NCBI RefSeq assembly: GCF_000499385.1
Contig: NW_013654192.1
Span: forward strand, 1-34,643
Length of the DNA: 34,643 nt
Direction of reading: 5' to 3'
Source: Eimeria necatrix
Lineage: Eukaryota; Apicomplexa; Conoidasida; Eucoccidiorida; Eimeriidae
Position numbers and translations under genes: made by a program. Shown here one piece after another: positions 23,544 to 33,142 of the stretch. The notes under the pieces were generated by a model, which was not told the origin of the DNA, made no database searches, and saw only the letters and a list, made by a program, of their open reading frames with translations. Numbering within the stretch: position 1 is the stretch's first letter; the number at the start of each line of letters is the position of its first letter.

Positions 23544-23771
23544 ATGAATGGGCGCATTCGTTGGTTGGCAGGTAAAGCATTGCCTCAGAAGCTAACTTGC
23601 CAAGCCGTTTGCTGCTGCGTAATACCGGATGCTTTATGCTTTTGCAGGGTCGCCTTCACAGTAATGCACTTCGAACATAATCTCACATCATTACATCTTC
23701 CGCGTGGCTTGCTTGCCACAGGCAGCTCCTTTCCCGATGGAGTGCTCGGCTCCGCAGTGCAGCTGGCTTAA
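23544..23771 (+). CDS. Small open frame, 75 codons, duplicated
   Basis: ATG-started frame MNGRIRWLAGK and so on, with a CCC cluster mid-way. The copy at 34283-34510 encodes a peptide differing at two residues (K/R and F/Y). Both copies stay open, but the block as a whole is almost identical, so this says little about selection. GGCAG|GTAAAGC (from 23572) and a later TTTTGCAG resemble splice sites inside it. No family is recognised, and it may be chance. Confidence 0.15.
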   Translation: MNGRIRWLAGKALPQKLTCQAVCCCVIPDALCFCRVAFTVMHFEHNLTSLHLPRGLLATGSSFPDGVLGSAVQLA

Positions 23772-23904
23772 CGCTTGTTTTCACACGTTTCTGTCGGCGG
23801 TTGCGTTAGCTCTTTTGGTATGAACAGTGTGTACTTGCTGATGCGGTGAGAAGTTGCATGTCTCAGTGTGAGGGTTGGGAGAAATTGATCTACAGGGTTT
23901 CTAG

Positions 23905-25619
23905 TATTGCAAAGTGTAATCGTATTTGTCGCAGTATTTGGTGCCTTTGACTGACACAAGACGAAAATACATTCAGTTGCGCCTAGTTGTGACGAACGTG
24001 GTCGCTTCTTTGGTGTTTTTTCGCTTATATTGTCTCTCGCATCGTCATGCTGGCATTCGCGTCGTTCGTGAATGGCATTGCAAACTGTGGAGGAGCGAAT
24101 TCTTATGTGCGAGCTTCGATAGATGGCTGAAGTCATGTAGCAGACAGTGCTGCGGGGAACTGGTGATTGCGTTTGTGCAGTTGGCCCGTAAATGTAATTT
24201 CTATTTTCCGAAGCCTGTGAGTCACGGAATGGGGAGCCCCAATCACTGTGCCTTGAGCAAATGGCAAATGCCGACACGCTTGGAACGGCTGTGTGGTATG
24301 CCGCTTTTGATCGTGTTATGCCGCCGTCCCTCTAGGCGTGTGTATGCTGCAGTCCTGAGCAGTGACAATATTACAGTATGCAGAGATGCTGCTTTTCTTT
24401 ATCGCACCTCTTTAAGTCTGGTTGCTTTAGTCAGTCTGGCGTATGAGGCCAATATCCCTGCAACTGAGTATTACTTGAGGAACGCAACCAGCTGCTTATT
24501 AATATCTATTATTATGACCCAGCAGGTGGCACTTTGAGCTGTGACCAAAAGGCAGTGGCTGCTTCTGATCGATCAGAGCAAAGCTGGCGGCGACCCAGAA
24601 TGATATCGAAAGGGTTTCTTGCTCAAGAGTTCTCACGTTTCTAATTCCTATTTTATCGGCAAGACTGCGGCGCCCTTCTGTCCTTGTAATTCACTTATCC
24701 GCCGCCATGTCCACTCAATAATTTGTTCTTCCTGAAACACTTCTTTCTCGGAAATAATTTGCGAACTGCGCCCCGAAGTGAAGGCTGATATGCCGTGCTA
24801 TGAATCGAGGCTGATCAACATGTCCATCGAATGAGGTACACGATGAAAACTCGGTATGAGTAGAGAATTCCACAGGTTGATGTTTCCTTGTTAGTTTCTT
24901 ATTGCGGTCTTGCGTACAAAAGCATTATCAGTTTCCCAGGCCGAGTTCGTTCCCACACAAATCACGAAGTCGTGTAGGTTGGTAAATACTTCTTATTTAG
25001 CTGGTGCGTACATGATGAGCGCACGTTCAAATACGTGCCACATTCAGTGGTTACTGTTGAAGTGAACGCATGTGCGCCTCTCTCTTCTCATAATTGGGAG
25101 CATTTCCCCACGATTTTGTTTTTCTTTCAAGCCTGTGTGTTCGGACTATCATAAGTCCTTGCGCACGAAAGAACATTGTATCATTAACACAGTGAATACC
25201 AGCTCGTAAGCGGTGACCTCGTATACTTTGAAAGATCTCACGCAAGTAAGTCCTCTGTTGAAGAGGATTTATTTGTGTATATCTCCCTAGGATTTAATGT
25301 TTTGCAGTCAAAGTTACGGGAAACACCGTCTGGTGCGCTTTTCAGTCAGTAGGTTTCGTACATAAGCAGTCAGTCCCCAGCTGCATTCCCATTAAACCTG
25401 CTCACCTGAGATCGATTTGTGCAGACGCAGCCCTTTTAATTAATCCCTTCTGTGTTGTGTTCCGGCATGCATGAAAATTCGCCGCACCTTCAACAAATGT
25501 GTTTTTACTTGCATGCTGCCTCCATTCAGCGCTTCGAAAGACCGCTTGTCTGCAGGATTGCGAGGAATATCTGCCGAAGTGAATACCGTTGAGTATCCAG
25601 CGTGTATGTGTCATTTTTT
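23905..25619. other. Contains the longest open frame of the window; otherwise unassigned
   Basis: The + frame from 23926 to 24537 (203 codons) begins with TTG, not ATG. It could start after the acceptor-like TTTGTCGCAG at 23934. It is leucine-, arginine- and cysteine-rich, with LSLVALVSLAY near the end, and the minus strand is open for 169 codons over the same span. A frame this long is near the limit of chance, so I do not call a gene. AA|GTAAGTCC near 25246 is donor-like. Confidence 0.35.
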
Positions 25620-25679
25620 GCGGTATGGATTGAGGGGTTCAATGGGCACTTGCCCATCGAACCCCTCGCTCCATACCGC
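25620..25679. repeat. 60-bp near-perfect hairpin, 29-bp arms, 2-base loop
   Basis: The left arm is 25620-25648 and the right arm 25651-25679, with only CT between them. The arms match at 26 of 29 positions. They begin GCGGTATGGA and reach GGGGTTCAATGGGCA at the centre. Partial pairing continues outward (TTTTTTG against GCAAAC). This is the strongest inverted repeat in the window. Candidates are a small RNA precursor, a cruciform, or a relic of a palindromic element. Confidence 0.85.
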
Positions 25680-25836
25680 TGCAAACCGTTTACGAACAGG
25701 GCCAAAATCGCCTTAACCGTACCTCTCCTAGGAGGCTTCTAAGAAGCGAAGTGATGAATGGCGAGCGGAGCGCGACTGTGTATTGGGGTTCGGCTGGATC
25801 CCGAGATTCATTAGGGAGGGTCTGTCGTATACGCAG

Positions 25837-26052
25837 GAAGTACGTTGTGACTCAAAACGAACGAGGAGGTCTTAATCCCAAAGCAGCGACCACAAATTCA
25901 CATTCAGAATGGCGGGTTTATCAGTTCTCAGGCAGATCCCGTATTGCATTCTACAACTCCCGTTTGCCTTCTATTTGCTGTTGTCACAAGTGCCGGAGCA
26001 AATTCCGTCCCTCTGCAAACGATCGGGTGATACGGCGCACGACCATGGAACA
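25837..26052 (+). CDS. Candidate exon, 216 nt, unknown product
   Basis: It follows TACGCAG in a motif copy, takes one base, runs 71 codons and leaves two at GGAACA|GTGAGG. The length is a multiple of three and the phase is the same at both ends. The peptide reads KYVVTQNERGGLNPKAATTN, then SEWRVYQFSGRSRIAFYN, then a cysteine cluster (ICCCHKC). It is polar and basic with no membrane segment. The same frame is open upstream to 25751. A second frame (25909-26142) overlaps. I do not recognise the family. Confidence 0.32.
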
Positions 26053-27348
26053 GTGAGGTTACCGCTTGAGAAATGCAGTTTATGGAAAGATTCTCCTTTG
26101 TGTGTCAACAAAAACGAGCTGGAACAGGAAGCACGACATTGAAGTTGGACATGGGGCCCATTTATACGCTTCGTATTCTCTCGATTTCGCGCAAGAGGTT
26201 ATGTAATAGGCTGTTGAGATTGCGCCTATTTTCCAGTTAGTAAGGAATTTGGCAGAACTCACAGTAGGCAAATCTGCCGCCGATGTTGTGGAGGTTCTAG
26301 TGGCGGTGGTGTTTAACCTCGTCGCGGCAGCGCTTGCGTATTGCAGGAAGTGAGCCAAAAGTGTTACACAGGAACTAAGAATGCTGATAACGTGAAGATT
26401 CATTTTTATGTGGACGTTCCGCTCTGGTCGGATGGCCTAGCACAGGTTGTATGTGTACCCCGACTGGAAGTTCAGTGTGAATCGTTACTGATAGCTATCA
26501 CGCGCCAATTTGCTTCAGCATGGATGCTTTAGCTTTGCGTCGGCGTTCTTGAACACCGAGCTTACGAAGTGGTTATTACCAAGATTTGGGAGTTATTTTG
26601 ACGCCTGAATTTGTTGACGTTTGGGATCGCCTGTTCAAAGTGACGGCCGATGGTCGTTGCAGTGTGTCACATTCAAACAAGTCGCTGGATTGTACTAGAA
26701 AAAGCCCATCACGGGTACATGCAAAAACGATACGGGAGTGTCCTGGTCGCCGGTTCATTCACAGACATTTCTCCGTTCGCAGTGATTAAGGGTTCCTCGA
26801 CAGATGCATGGTGCAGCAGGGTGAAAACGTGCTTTTCTAAGCATTATTATGAAGCTTGTGAGTTTCACGCTCACTGTGCTATGCCTAGCGAAATTCTGCT
26901 AATGCCCTACAACGATATCCCAGGAGTTCCAAAAAATGATATCCATTCTCTCGTTGTGGGCAATTCTAAAAAATGCACATTCACTTCAGTCATGCCTGGG
27001 CTGCGTAAATATATCGCATGTAGTTTGGCCTGTGGCATGCTGGCCGGCGAAGGAGTACCAAACTCAAATAATCAAGACGCCGTTGCGTCAGGCAGAGTTG
27101 CACTCCGTCTACACAGTTTTCATAGATGAACGTATGAAGGGCTTTACATGCCATACATTTAGGCAGTGCGCATCTCCACAACACACTGCGTCTTGGCTCC
27201 GCCAGGATGAAACTGACAGTATGGAAGCGTTTTCAAATAAGCCAAACAGTGACAGGTCCAGTTGCGCCCAAGGAGTTAGCATGTGTTGCAAGTGGTTCTA
27301 GTGGTTAAGCATCAAATGACGAGAAGAGCGTTGCGTCTGGCAAACCTG
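26053..27348 (+). other. Two anonymous + frames near a motif copy
   Basis: From 26347, just after TATTGCAG in a motif copy, a frame starting EVSQKCYTGTKNAD runs to 26532. It could end earlier at GCACAG|GTTGTA (26445), giving 99 nt. A second frame, 26650-27129 (159 codons), begins with a non-ATG codon. It contains spaced cysteines (DAWCSRVKTCFSKHYYEAC, then HAHC, KKC and ACSLAC). That composition is suggestive of a disulfide-rich protein, but I can cite no family, and good splice sites at its ends are missing. Confidence 0.25.
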
Positions 27349-28035
27349 GTATTAAGACGCAATATTCTTCGCTCTCAGCTTTTTCCCTATATGTGTCATT
27401 GTTTTCCACCTGGTGAACACCGAGTTGCTGTTGCTTGCACCGAATCTGGGTTGCCCCTGGCACAAATCTGAGCAAAGCAGCGCGTTTCACATTTTCGTTG
27501 CAGATATGTCCAGCAACTAGCATCCTGCCTAAATTGTCTGTGATCAACTTAGCCTTACCGATGCATTCTTCAGAGGGTATCAACTGCAGAGCGTACGCTT
27601 CGTACTCGACCGTAATGGCACTTTTGGATCAGAGCAATCCAGAATAGCCATTAAGGTCAAGTGTGCTCTCCAAAGGTGCAGTGCAGAAATGGCTGTTTAG
27701 GAAATTGCAATGGTTATTGTATTTTCTTATCCACCTTTCCGCAGGAATTATAAACGTAGACATTTCAACATGACTAGCTCTCCGCAGAAAGTGTGTCGGA
27801 AGATTCGGGCTATGCCGGCGGTTAGCATCCAGTTTATATTACCTCTTTTGGTTGGTGTTTTCCACGTTTGATGGGCAAGCACTGTCCTGGGTGGTAACCG
27901 GCGAAGCCGTTATCGCAGTGGAAGATAACCATCTTCGTGGATTCGCTTTCCGAAGCAACTTTACGGATATCGTGAGGTAAACTAGCACCGCAAGATGTAT
28001 TGTTTATTCCTCTAAACGACACTTAGTATGTGCGT
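27349..28035 (+). repeat. Nested tandem duplication, copy 1
   Basis: It aligns with 28497-29235, beginning GTATTAAGACG / GTACTAAGACG and ending at TAGTATGTGCG / TAGTATGTACG. Offsets drift from 1148 to 1197. A segment of about 139 bases (27449 onward against 28605 onward) aligns with no gap at roughly 78% identity. Both strands are open in this segment in copy 1. My counts of differences by codon position are nearly even, giving no clear sign of coding constraint. Confidence 0.75.
27788..27976 (+). CDS. Candidate exon, 189 nt, unknown product
   Basis: It follows AGCTCTCCGCAG in a motif copy, takes one base, runs 62 codons and ends on two bases at GTGAG|GTAAAC. The in-frame stop falls in the donor, as expected for this phase. 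The peptide begins KCVGRFGLCRRLASS, has a hydrophobic YYLFWLVF patch and ends in a balanced, acidic-polar stretch (TGEAVIAVEDNHLRGF). The duplicate at 28903 onward is interrupted by stops and extra sequence. If this is an exon, copy 2 is a pseudo-exon. A minus strand frame (27834-28022) also exists. Confidence 0.33.
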
Positions 28036-28496
28036 ATTTCAGATCAAGAGGCTCCGCGCACTGACATACTGTTATCTGTGGAAATTGTGGTCGCAATACC
28101 TGCATGCACAAGAATGATAGAGGTTAACTGTGTTTTATTATCTGCATATTCAGGAGACTTAATTCAGCGCCGTATACTAATGCGTGCTTTGACTGATGAC
28201 GTGGTCATAATCGATCAGCTTGGCCCAGTTGTATCATAGGAGGCTGTATGGCAGCACCTCAATGCCTACAGCGAAAGCAGTTGCTTCTCTGCTTCATCTT
28301 TTCACATGGAAACACTTGCCGCCAGTGTACATTGACAAATAACTAGACGGTAGGAATATCGAGCACATAAACAATTGTGGCCCACTCAAACGGAGAGGTC
28401 AAAGCTTTGTGCGTGACGCATCTGAGGTCACGCGTCCTGCAGGCTCCTGTGTTCGAGAAGTAACTAACGGTAGACGTGCTGAGCGTAAGACAAGTA
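28036..28496 (+). other. Spacer between the nested repeats, with one + frame
   Basis: A + frame from 28030 to 28239 (69 codons, non-ATG start) follows the acceptor-like CGTATTTCAG. It is rich in hydrophobic residues (LLSVEIVVAIPACTRMIEV). There is no donor of note at its end. Nothing recognisable lies in 28240-28496 apart from a 7-bp hairpin around GTGACGCATCTGAGGTCAC. Confidence 0.25.
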
Positions 28497-29235
28497 GTAC
28501 TAAGACGTAACTACTCAGCGCGTGTTTCCTCGTCAGCTCTAAATGCCCCTTTGTTTTCTGACAACTTGGCATGCATCCTGAGAGTTGCTTCCTTCGAATC
28601 TAGGTTTCCCTTGGCACAAATATGAGCGAAGAAGCGCGTTTCACACTTTTGATGCAAATATGCCCAACATCTTGCATCTTGCCAGCATTTTCTGTGACCA
28701 TCTTAGCGTTTCCAATGCATTTATAAGGGATTCTCAACTTCAGACCGTGCGCTTTATGTCTCTCTGATCCAGAAGGATCGTTGAGGTCTAGTCTGCTTCC
28801 CGAAGGTGCAGCCCAAAAATGGCTGTTTAGGAAAATGCAATTATTGTGTGCTTGGTTGTCCATTTTCCCGCAAGGCATTGTGAGAAGATTAACTCCCTAC
28901 AGAGAGTGTGTTGCATGATAGGGGCTAATTTGGCGGTTGGCATTTGGTGTGTGTCAGAGCAGTAGAGCGTTTGATGGCCATCATATATCGGTAAACAGCA
29001 CATTGTTATTCTGTGAGCATATTGCCGCCTCTGGTTGGTATTTGACATTTGACATGCTTGGCGCGAAAGTACTGTCGTGAGAGGAAACCAGCGAAGTCGG
29101 CATTGCAGCGGAAGGTAGGCATCTTCCTGAATGCGCTCTGAGAAGCGGTTTCATACCGTGAGAGCGGATACCTTGAGAACTAGCGCTGCAAGATGTCTCG
29201 TTTCTTTTTTTAAATGGAACTAGTATGTACGTTCA
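28497..29235 (+). repeat. Nested tandem duplication, copy 2
   Basis: This is the partner of 27349-28035. It has extra sequence of roughly 80 bases near 28940-29030 relative to copy 1. It holds stops in the frame corresponding to the candidate exon 27788-27976. I see no third copy further right. Confidence 0.75.
28903..29170 (+). pseudogene. Possible decayed copy of the 27788-27976 exon
   Basis: It starts after CCCTACAG in a motif copy. The corresponding frame meets TGA within five codons and is further disrupted by the internal extra sequence. Past that point, a short run still aligns at peptide level with copy 1 (LS-x3-T-x-E-x2-IA-x-E-x2-HL), interrupted by stops. This depends entirely on the copy-1 exon being real. 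Confidence 0.2.
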
Positions 29236-32200
29236 GCAAGACACAAGGTCATTGCCACTTGTACTAAACCTAACCCATCTACGTCTACTTTCCCATTCCA
29301 GCTGGCGGTGTAGGTTTCTGCGGATTCTTTGTCAACATAGGAGAAGATGCTCTACCCTCGGTTGTGTCTTCTGCTCATCAGAAGTGGTGTCCGAATGAGT
29401 CAGCATCATGTATTTCTTGGAGTTGTGCTTGCTCTTGAGTAGGTGACGGAGCTTCCTCTCTAGAGTTATAACCCGAGCAATATTTACTACCAGACGCTTT
29501 CTAGTTGCAAGGCAACCAGCAAATTTGCAACACAAAATTGTATTAACAGAAGGTAAGCGCAGCTATCAAAGGATGCAGACACTACAACTCACTGGGCACG
29601 TACACATAACGGCACATTATTTGGGTGGTGGTTTCTCTTTTTATCTGCAGAATCGAGCAAGGGGCTCAAGATGACTGCGTTTTGAAAACGCAGGCGTCTC
29701 GATTCGAGACATTGTGCTTGCCACGCCAGAGCCAGATGGTGCTATATGTGGTCACCTTTATATTCTAAGGGTGCATTTCGTACCGTCTGTAACCGTACAA
29801 GACACTAGCATTTGACATATTCGCTGCAGCTTGCAGTTCACGTGACGCGGACTCCAGTGGAAGCAGTTTTGTGAGTAGTTTTGAGGTGCTCTAGGAACAG
29901 ACTTTAGTTATCGTAGTGGATAGTTTAAGATTCATAACCGCGTATTTCACTTCTAGGCAGTATGCTCTCATAACATTCATGTTTGGCCAAGAAGGAACGT
30001 CAGCGGTAGCTGTATTCTATATTTAAAGCAGTAATTTTCATGGCCATTGCCTCGTTTCATATCATGTCTTCCACGTCAGGCGTGTAGAACTTCCAGTGGT
30101 TTCTGGAGGTTATAGAAATCTTCTTGGATAAGGAAATGCAAAAGTGATATGGCTGAAAATACTCAGGTGGTGGGCTTTTAAAGAGGTTTCTCAACGAAGC
30201 CGTACCTTGTGGGGACACTAGCATGGAGGCGGACTCAGCAGCTGCGGCAGAATTTTTAGTTTGAACTGCATCATGCAGTGTTTCTGAATCTGAATGCTTA
30301 GTTACTTGACCGAAGCAATTACCAGTGGTAAGCAGTCCCTGCACAGAGCTGTTCAGCGTTGATCATCAGAGGCTCGCTGCATATCAACCAAACACAATAG
30401 CATTCTTTTCGTGGATATGTAGTTACGCTCATTGCTGTCAGTTGAAGCTAGTGCACGCGACACTACCTGCATCCGCGACAGGTTGTATGCTGGGTGGACG
30501 AAATGGTGGATTAAAGAGATGTTCATACAAAGAAGCCTTGAACTTATGCAGGCGTCGTCAGCGGGATATCTGCTTATTCGGGCAGCATGACTATCTTTGT
30601 GTACTCTGCCATTTTCTTCCTCTAAATCTTTTCAATCATGACATATTATTTGTAATGTCTTCCAAGCCTTGCGAAACAGTCTATGATGAACGTTAAAAAG
30701 GATAAATGTACCAGCCTGCTTTGGAGAGTAATCACTGCGTCTCAACGAATTAGCGAGTTTCCAGCAACGTCAAAGGATAAACAGCGCTGTTGCAGTGACT
30801 GGCAGTGCAGTATGTAAATTGGCGGAAATAGGGGCGCGAACTAGGCTTGGAACAGCTGGTATGTTGCAATACACAGATAGGGGAAGGTTCTGAAATTTCT
30901 GTTGCAATCCTGTTGTCATGCAATTTAGTGCTGCTCGCAGTCCTAGTGGGGAAGAGGTGGTGCATGATTTATAAAACGTGTCCCTCAACACGACTCGGAA
31001 GCGTTTAGCTAGAATGCAGTTCTTGTGTCTAGTAAAAAGACGAGGGCCATGATATGGTTCCAGATATTCAAAATAAACGTTGCCGATTTTTTTTAACAAC
31101 GCTTCTAGAGGCATTTGCACGCTTGTTTTGAGATATAAATCAGTTTAGGTTCGATCGAAGCTGTGAGCGTCCACACTGGGAGGCCGTAGCCGGCCTTTCA
31201 GCCTCGGCAGCCGCTCTTGGTGGCTTCCCCCGAAGCTCGTGACGGGCAGAAGTATTTGCTGCAAAAGGAGAGCCGCAGAGAGTACGTTTAGTTCTCGCGT
31301 TTAGAGGTAGTCTACCAGGCAGCCTTCAGTGAGTACGGCAACTGATCCTATGTTTGCTGCATCTCCCTATCAACAAAGTTGCAGAACATTGTTTTGTGGG
31401 CCAGGTATTCCGCAAACTGTAGCATGTAATAATTGTATAGTAACTTTCCACAACCAGGCTGTGTGTTGCTTATGCTCGCCACCCATACGTGGCGCTGGTC
31501 CCATCGTTTTTGCGTATTAAGGATTATAGTGTCATCCATTCGCTTTCAATTGCACTTTGCTGCATCAGCAAATATTTGGTGCCCAGCAACAGCATTAAAG
31601 TGGAGTCCATGAGTAGTCCGTGTGTCGCCATATATCTCTTGATGCGTTTTAGTGAGTGTTTTGATTGTCAAACAGCGTCAGAAGGATATTAGATTTGTTT
31701 CGTGCTTGCCGAAGGCCGTGGGTTTCCCTTTCATGGAGGGGACACACAGTAACACTCTTGGAACGCCTGTCTCTGCCGCAGAGGCTGGTGCACAGTGCCT
31801 GTGGGGCCCAAAGGGCCCGCGTCCCTTAATTCTCAGAACATTTATGAGAAGTACTGGTGAACGTTTTGGGCTGAAGGCCTCTGAGGCTGAAAATATCAAG
31901 CAGCTACGTTTAAGCAGCTGCTTGCATCGTGCTTTCTTTCCGTAACCTGCCGACAAACTCAGCCGACGACAGAATGAGCAGGGCAGCTAAAGTGGTTTCC
32001 AGACAGTATGAATAGATCAAGGGCATGGTTATTTTGAGAAACGTGGTTACAAAAAGAACGTAAGGCCGCAGACGCGCACTGGCTGAGGAAACCGAATGAG
32101 ACAATTGGCAAATCTTGTATGCATGCGCTTCAAACCGTCACTGAGTCGTGCTTTTCAGATTTGTGGATTGTTGATAACTGTATAGTTGCGAGATTATGGG

Positions 32201-32622
32201 CCTGCAAGGGGCAGTGCATTTTGGCGGAATGTTTTCACAGTATTCCTTGAAGCACAGCTGAAGCGGTCTCATACGTAACAAACGCAACAGCATTTGCACA
32301 TGTCCTCTCATGATTCGCCTTGCCAAGATTCGAGGCGAGCGTAGACATTGTTCTCTCAATTGTATGTCTGCGACAACGGTCATTACCGTTGTTGCAGACA
32401 TGAGACCATCCACATTGCCTCCAGTGATACCGGAGAGTTGTGGCTCTACTGATAACTCAGAAAGTATGATTGTCACTCACCTGTGATTTTTTTAATACAG
32501 AGTTGCATCGAATACTATGAATCATCTAATTTTTTAAGGCTGACCAGAACACTTCAGTTGTACGTCTTTTGAAAGCCATGAAAGTATAAGCTGCTTCCAT
32601 GGCAAAGAGCTTCAGCGTTGCG
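29236..32622. other. Unassigned; several anonymous frames
   Basis: Frames worth noting: 30057-30344 (-, 95 codons, with an AAAAESAS run), 30325-30696 (+, 123, cysteine-rich), 31652-31945 (+, 97, containing FPFMEGTHSNTLGTPVSAAE) and its opposite-strand shadow 31678-31956. A short candidate exon, 31279-31328, follows GCCGCAG and ends at CTTCA|GTGAGTA, a strong donor. A locally GC-rich patch spans about 31165-31260 and includes an AGGCCG-TAGC-CGGCCT hairpin. None of these has a recognisable family. Confidence 0.35.
32364..32401. repeat. Hairpin, 17-bp stem, 4-base loop
   Basis: The left arm 32364-32380 (ATGTCTGCGACAACGGT) pairs with 32385-32401 around CATT, with one mismatch (G against T). It lies about 220 bp left of the start of the second large-duplication unit. 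It has no partner near 21.4 kb, so it is not part of the duplicated unit. Confidence 0.65.
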
Positions 32623-32927
32623 GTTCGAAGGAGCGCATGCGGTACATTGCACAGTAACTGCTCGTAGATACAGTAAAAGCGATATTTCGTCCCATGTCGT
32701 CGACGTTTTTCAGCTTGTACGCCGCGAAAATCCGGGTGTTTACAGCGATTACATCGTCAACACTAATACAGTCGTGCACGTCCGAGCGACTACCTCCGAT
32801 TTTACTTCAACAAGCATAAACGCCTATAAGGCGTGTTTGCATAAGCCTTTTGGTGTAGCACCTGTAGAACTTTTCTCAAACAGATTGTGTCGTGCCTTTT
32901 CCTCCAACTGGCAGGTATTTCAATCAG

Positions 32928-33120
32928 GAATTTGAACCGCTTTGTCTTCGGCAAGCGCACAGTTTCACTAGAGGAACATTCAAAGACGTTGGAGGAGCTG
33001 CCGTTTGCAACAGGGAGTAAGCCGCAAGGATCCCAAAAACGTCAGGCACGTCTAGGTCCGCTGTGGCAGCCAAACAAACTGCTCAAATGCTTCAGAGGCG
33101 CTCGCAAGTGCCTTACTCTT
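32928..33120 (+). CDS. Candidate duplicated exon, copy 2
   Basis: It follows TTTCAATCAG at the position homologous to the copy-1 acceptor and starts in the same phase. It reads RNLNRFVFGKRTVSLEE, LEELPFATGSK and LLKCFRGARKCLTL. The frame remains open past 33120 to a stop at 33186, so the end is uncertain. A stronger T/C-rich acceptor (CCTTTTCCTCCAACTGGCAG) lies 13 bases upstream. The shared frame and in-frame indels are the best evidence for coding anywhere in the window, yet the third-position excess is slight. Confidence 0.33.
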
Positions 33121-33127
33121 GTACAGT

Positions 33128-33142
33128 CGCTAATGATTAGCG
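33128..33142. promoter_or_regulatory. Palindrome CGCTAATGATTAGCG, copy 2
   Basis: Same arms as 22207-22221 with a G centre. It lies just after the candidate exon in both units, which would put it in an intron or 3' region. Confidence 0.4.

Larger units (their letters stand above)
23399..23904 (+). repeat. Near-identical block, copy 1 of 2
   Basis: This 506-bp block aligns without gaps to 34138-34643 at a constant offset of 10739. By eye I count eight differences (about 98% identity), all before 23672. The last 233 bases are identical. Sequence just to the left is far more diverged, so identity changes abruptly at 23399. Because copy 2 ends with the window, the true right edge is unknown. Confidence 0.9.
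1214..33021 (+). repeat. Dispersed 10-base motif AGRRAGTRNG, 19 sites, + strand only
   Basis: The sites start at 1214, 5251, 6292, 9683, 10783, 12447, 15051, 17488, 18906, 21238, 21424, 22089, 25835, 26345, 27786, 28901, 31277, 32459 and 33012. The commonest form is CAG or TAG, then GAA or AAA, then GTGCGG, GTACGG or GTGAGY. By composition about one site per strand is expected in 34.6 kb. I saw no reverse-complement copies, although this was an eye scan. The shape is a splice acceptor, three purine-rich bases, then a donor-like GTRNG. Downstream sequences are mostly unrelated, so these are not simply copies of one exon. It could be an exon start, a recursive-splicing or micro-exon site, or a protein-binding site with a GGAAGT core. 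Confidence 0.6.

Noticed and set aside
23926..24537. 203-codon + frame as a single-exon gene
   Set aside because: It has no ATG near its start, the opposite strand is open for 169 codons over the same span, no family motif is visible and there is no duplicate to test it.
27834..28022. Sushi/CCP-like reading (KMVIFHCDNGFAG) on the minus strand
   Set aside because: It matches only a short loose pattern, lacks the remaining cysteines and tryptophan of the domain, is broken in the duplicate copy, and has differences concentrated at the second codon position.
27305..28878. Minus strand frames in both nested repeats (CIG-x-AK and GHIC motifs)
   Set aside because: Attractive at peptide level, but differences by codon position are 11, 12 and 8, so there is no sign of coding constraint. 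The + strand is equally open in copy 1.
29657..29721. tRNA-Ser(UGA)-like cloverleaf: two hairpins (29675-29693 and 29696-29710) enclosed by GCAAG/CTTGC
   Set aside because: The anticodon-like loop TTTGAAA is striking, but the T arm has the wrong loop size and no proper B-box pairing, the acceptor stem is only 5 bp, and no D arm forms. At most it is a tRNA-derived relic.
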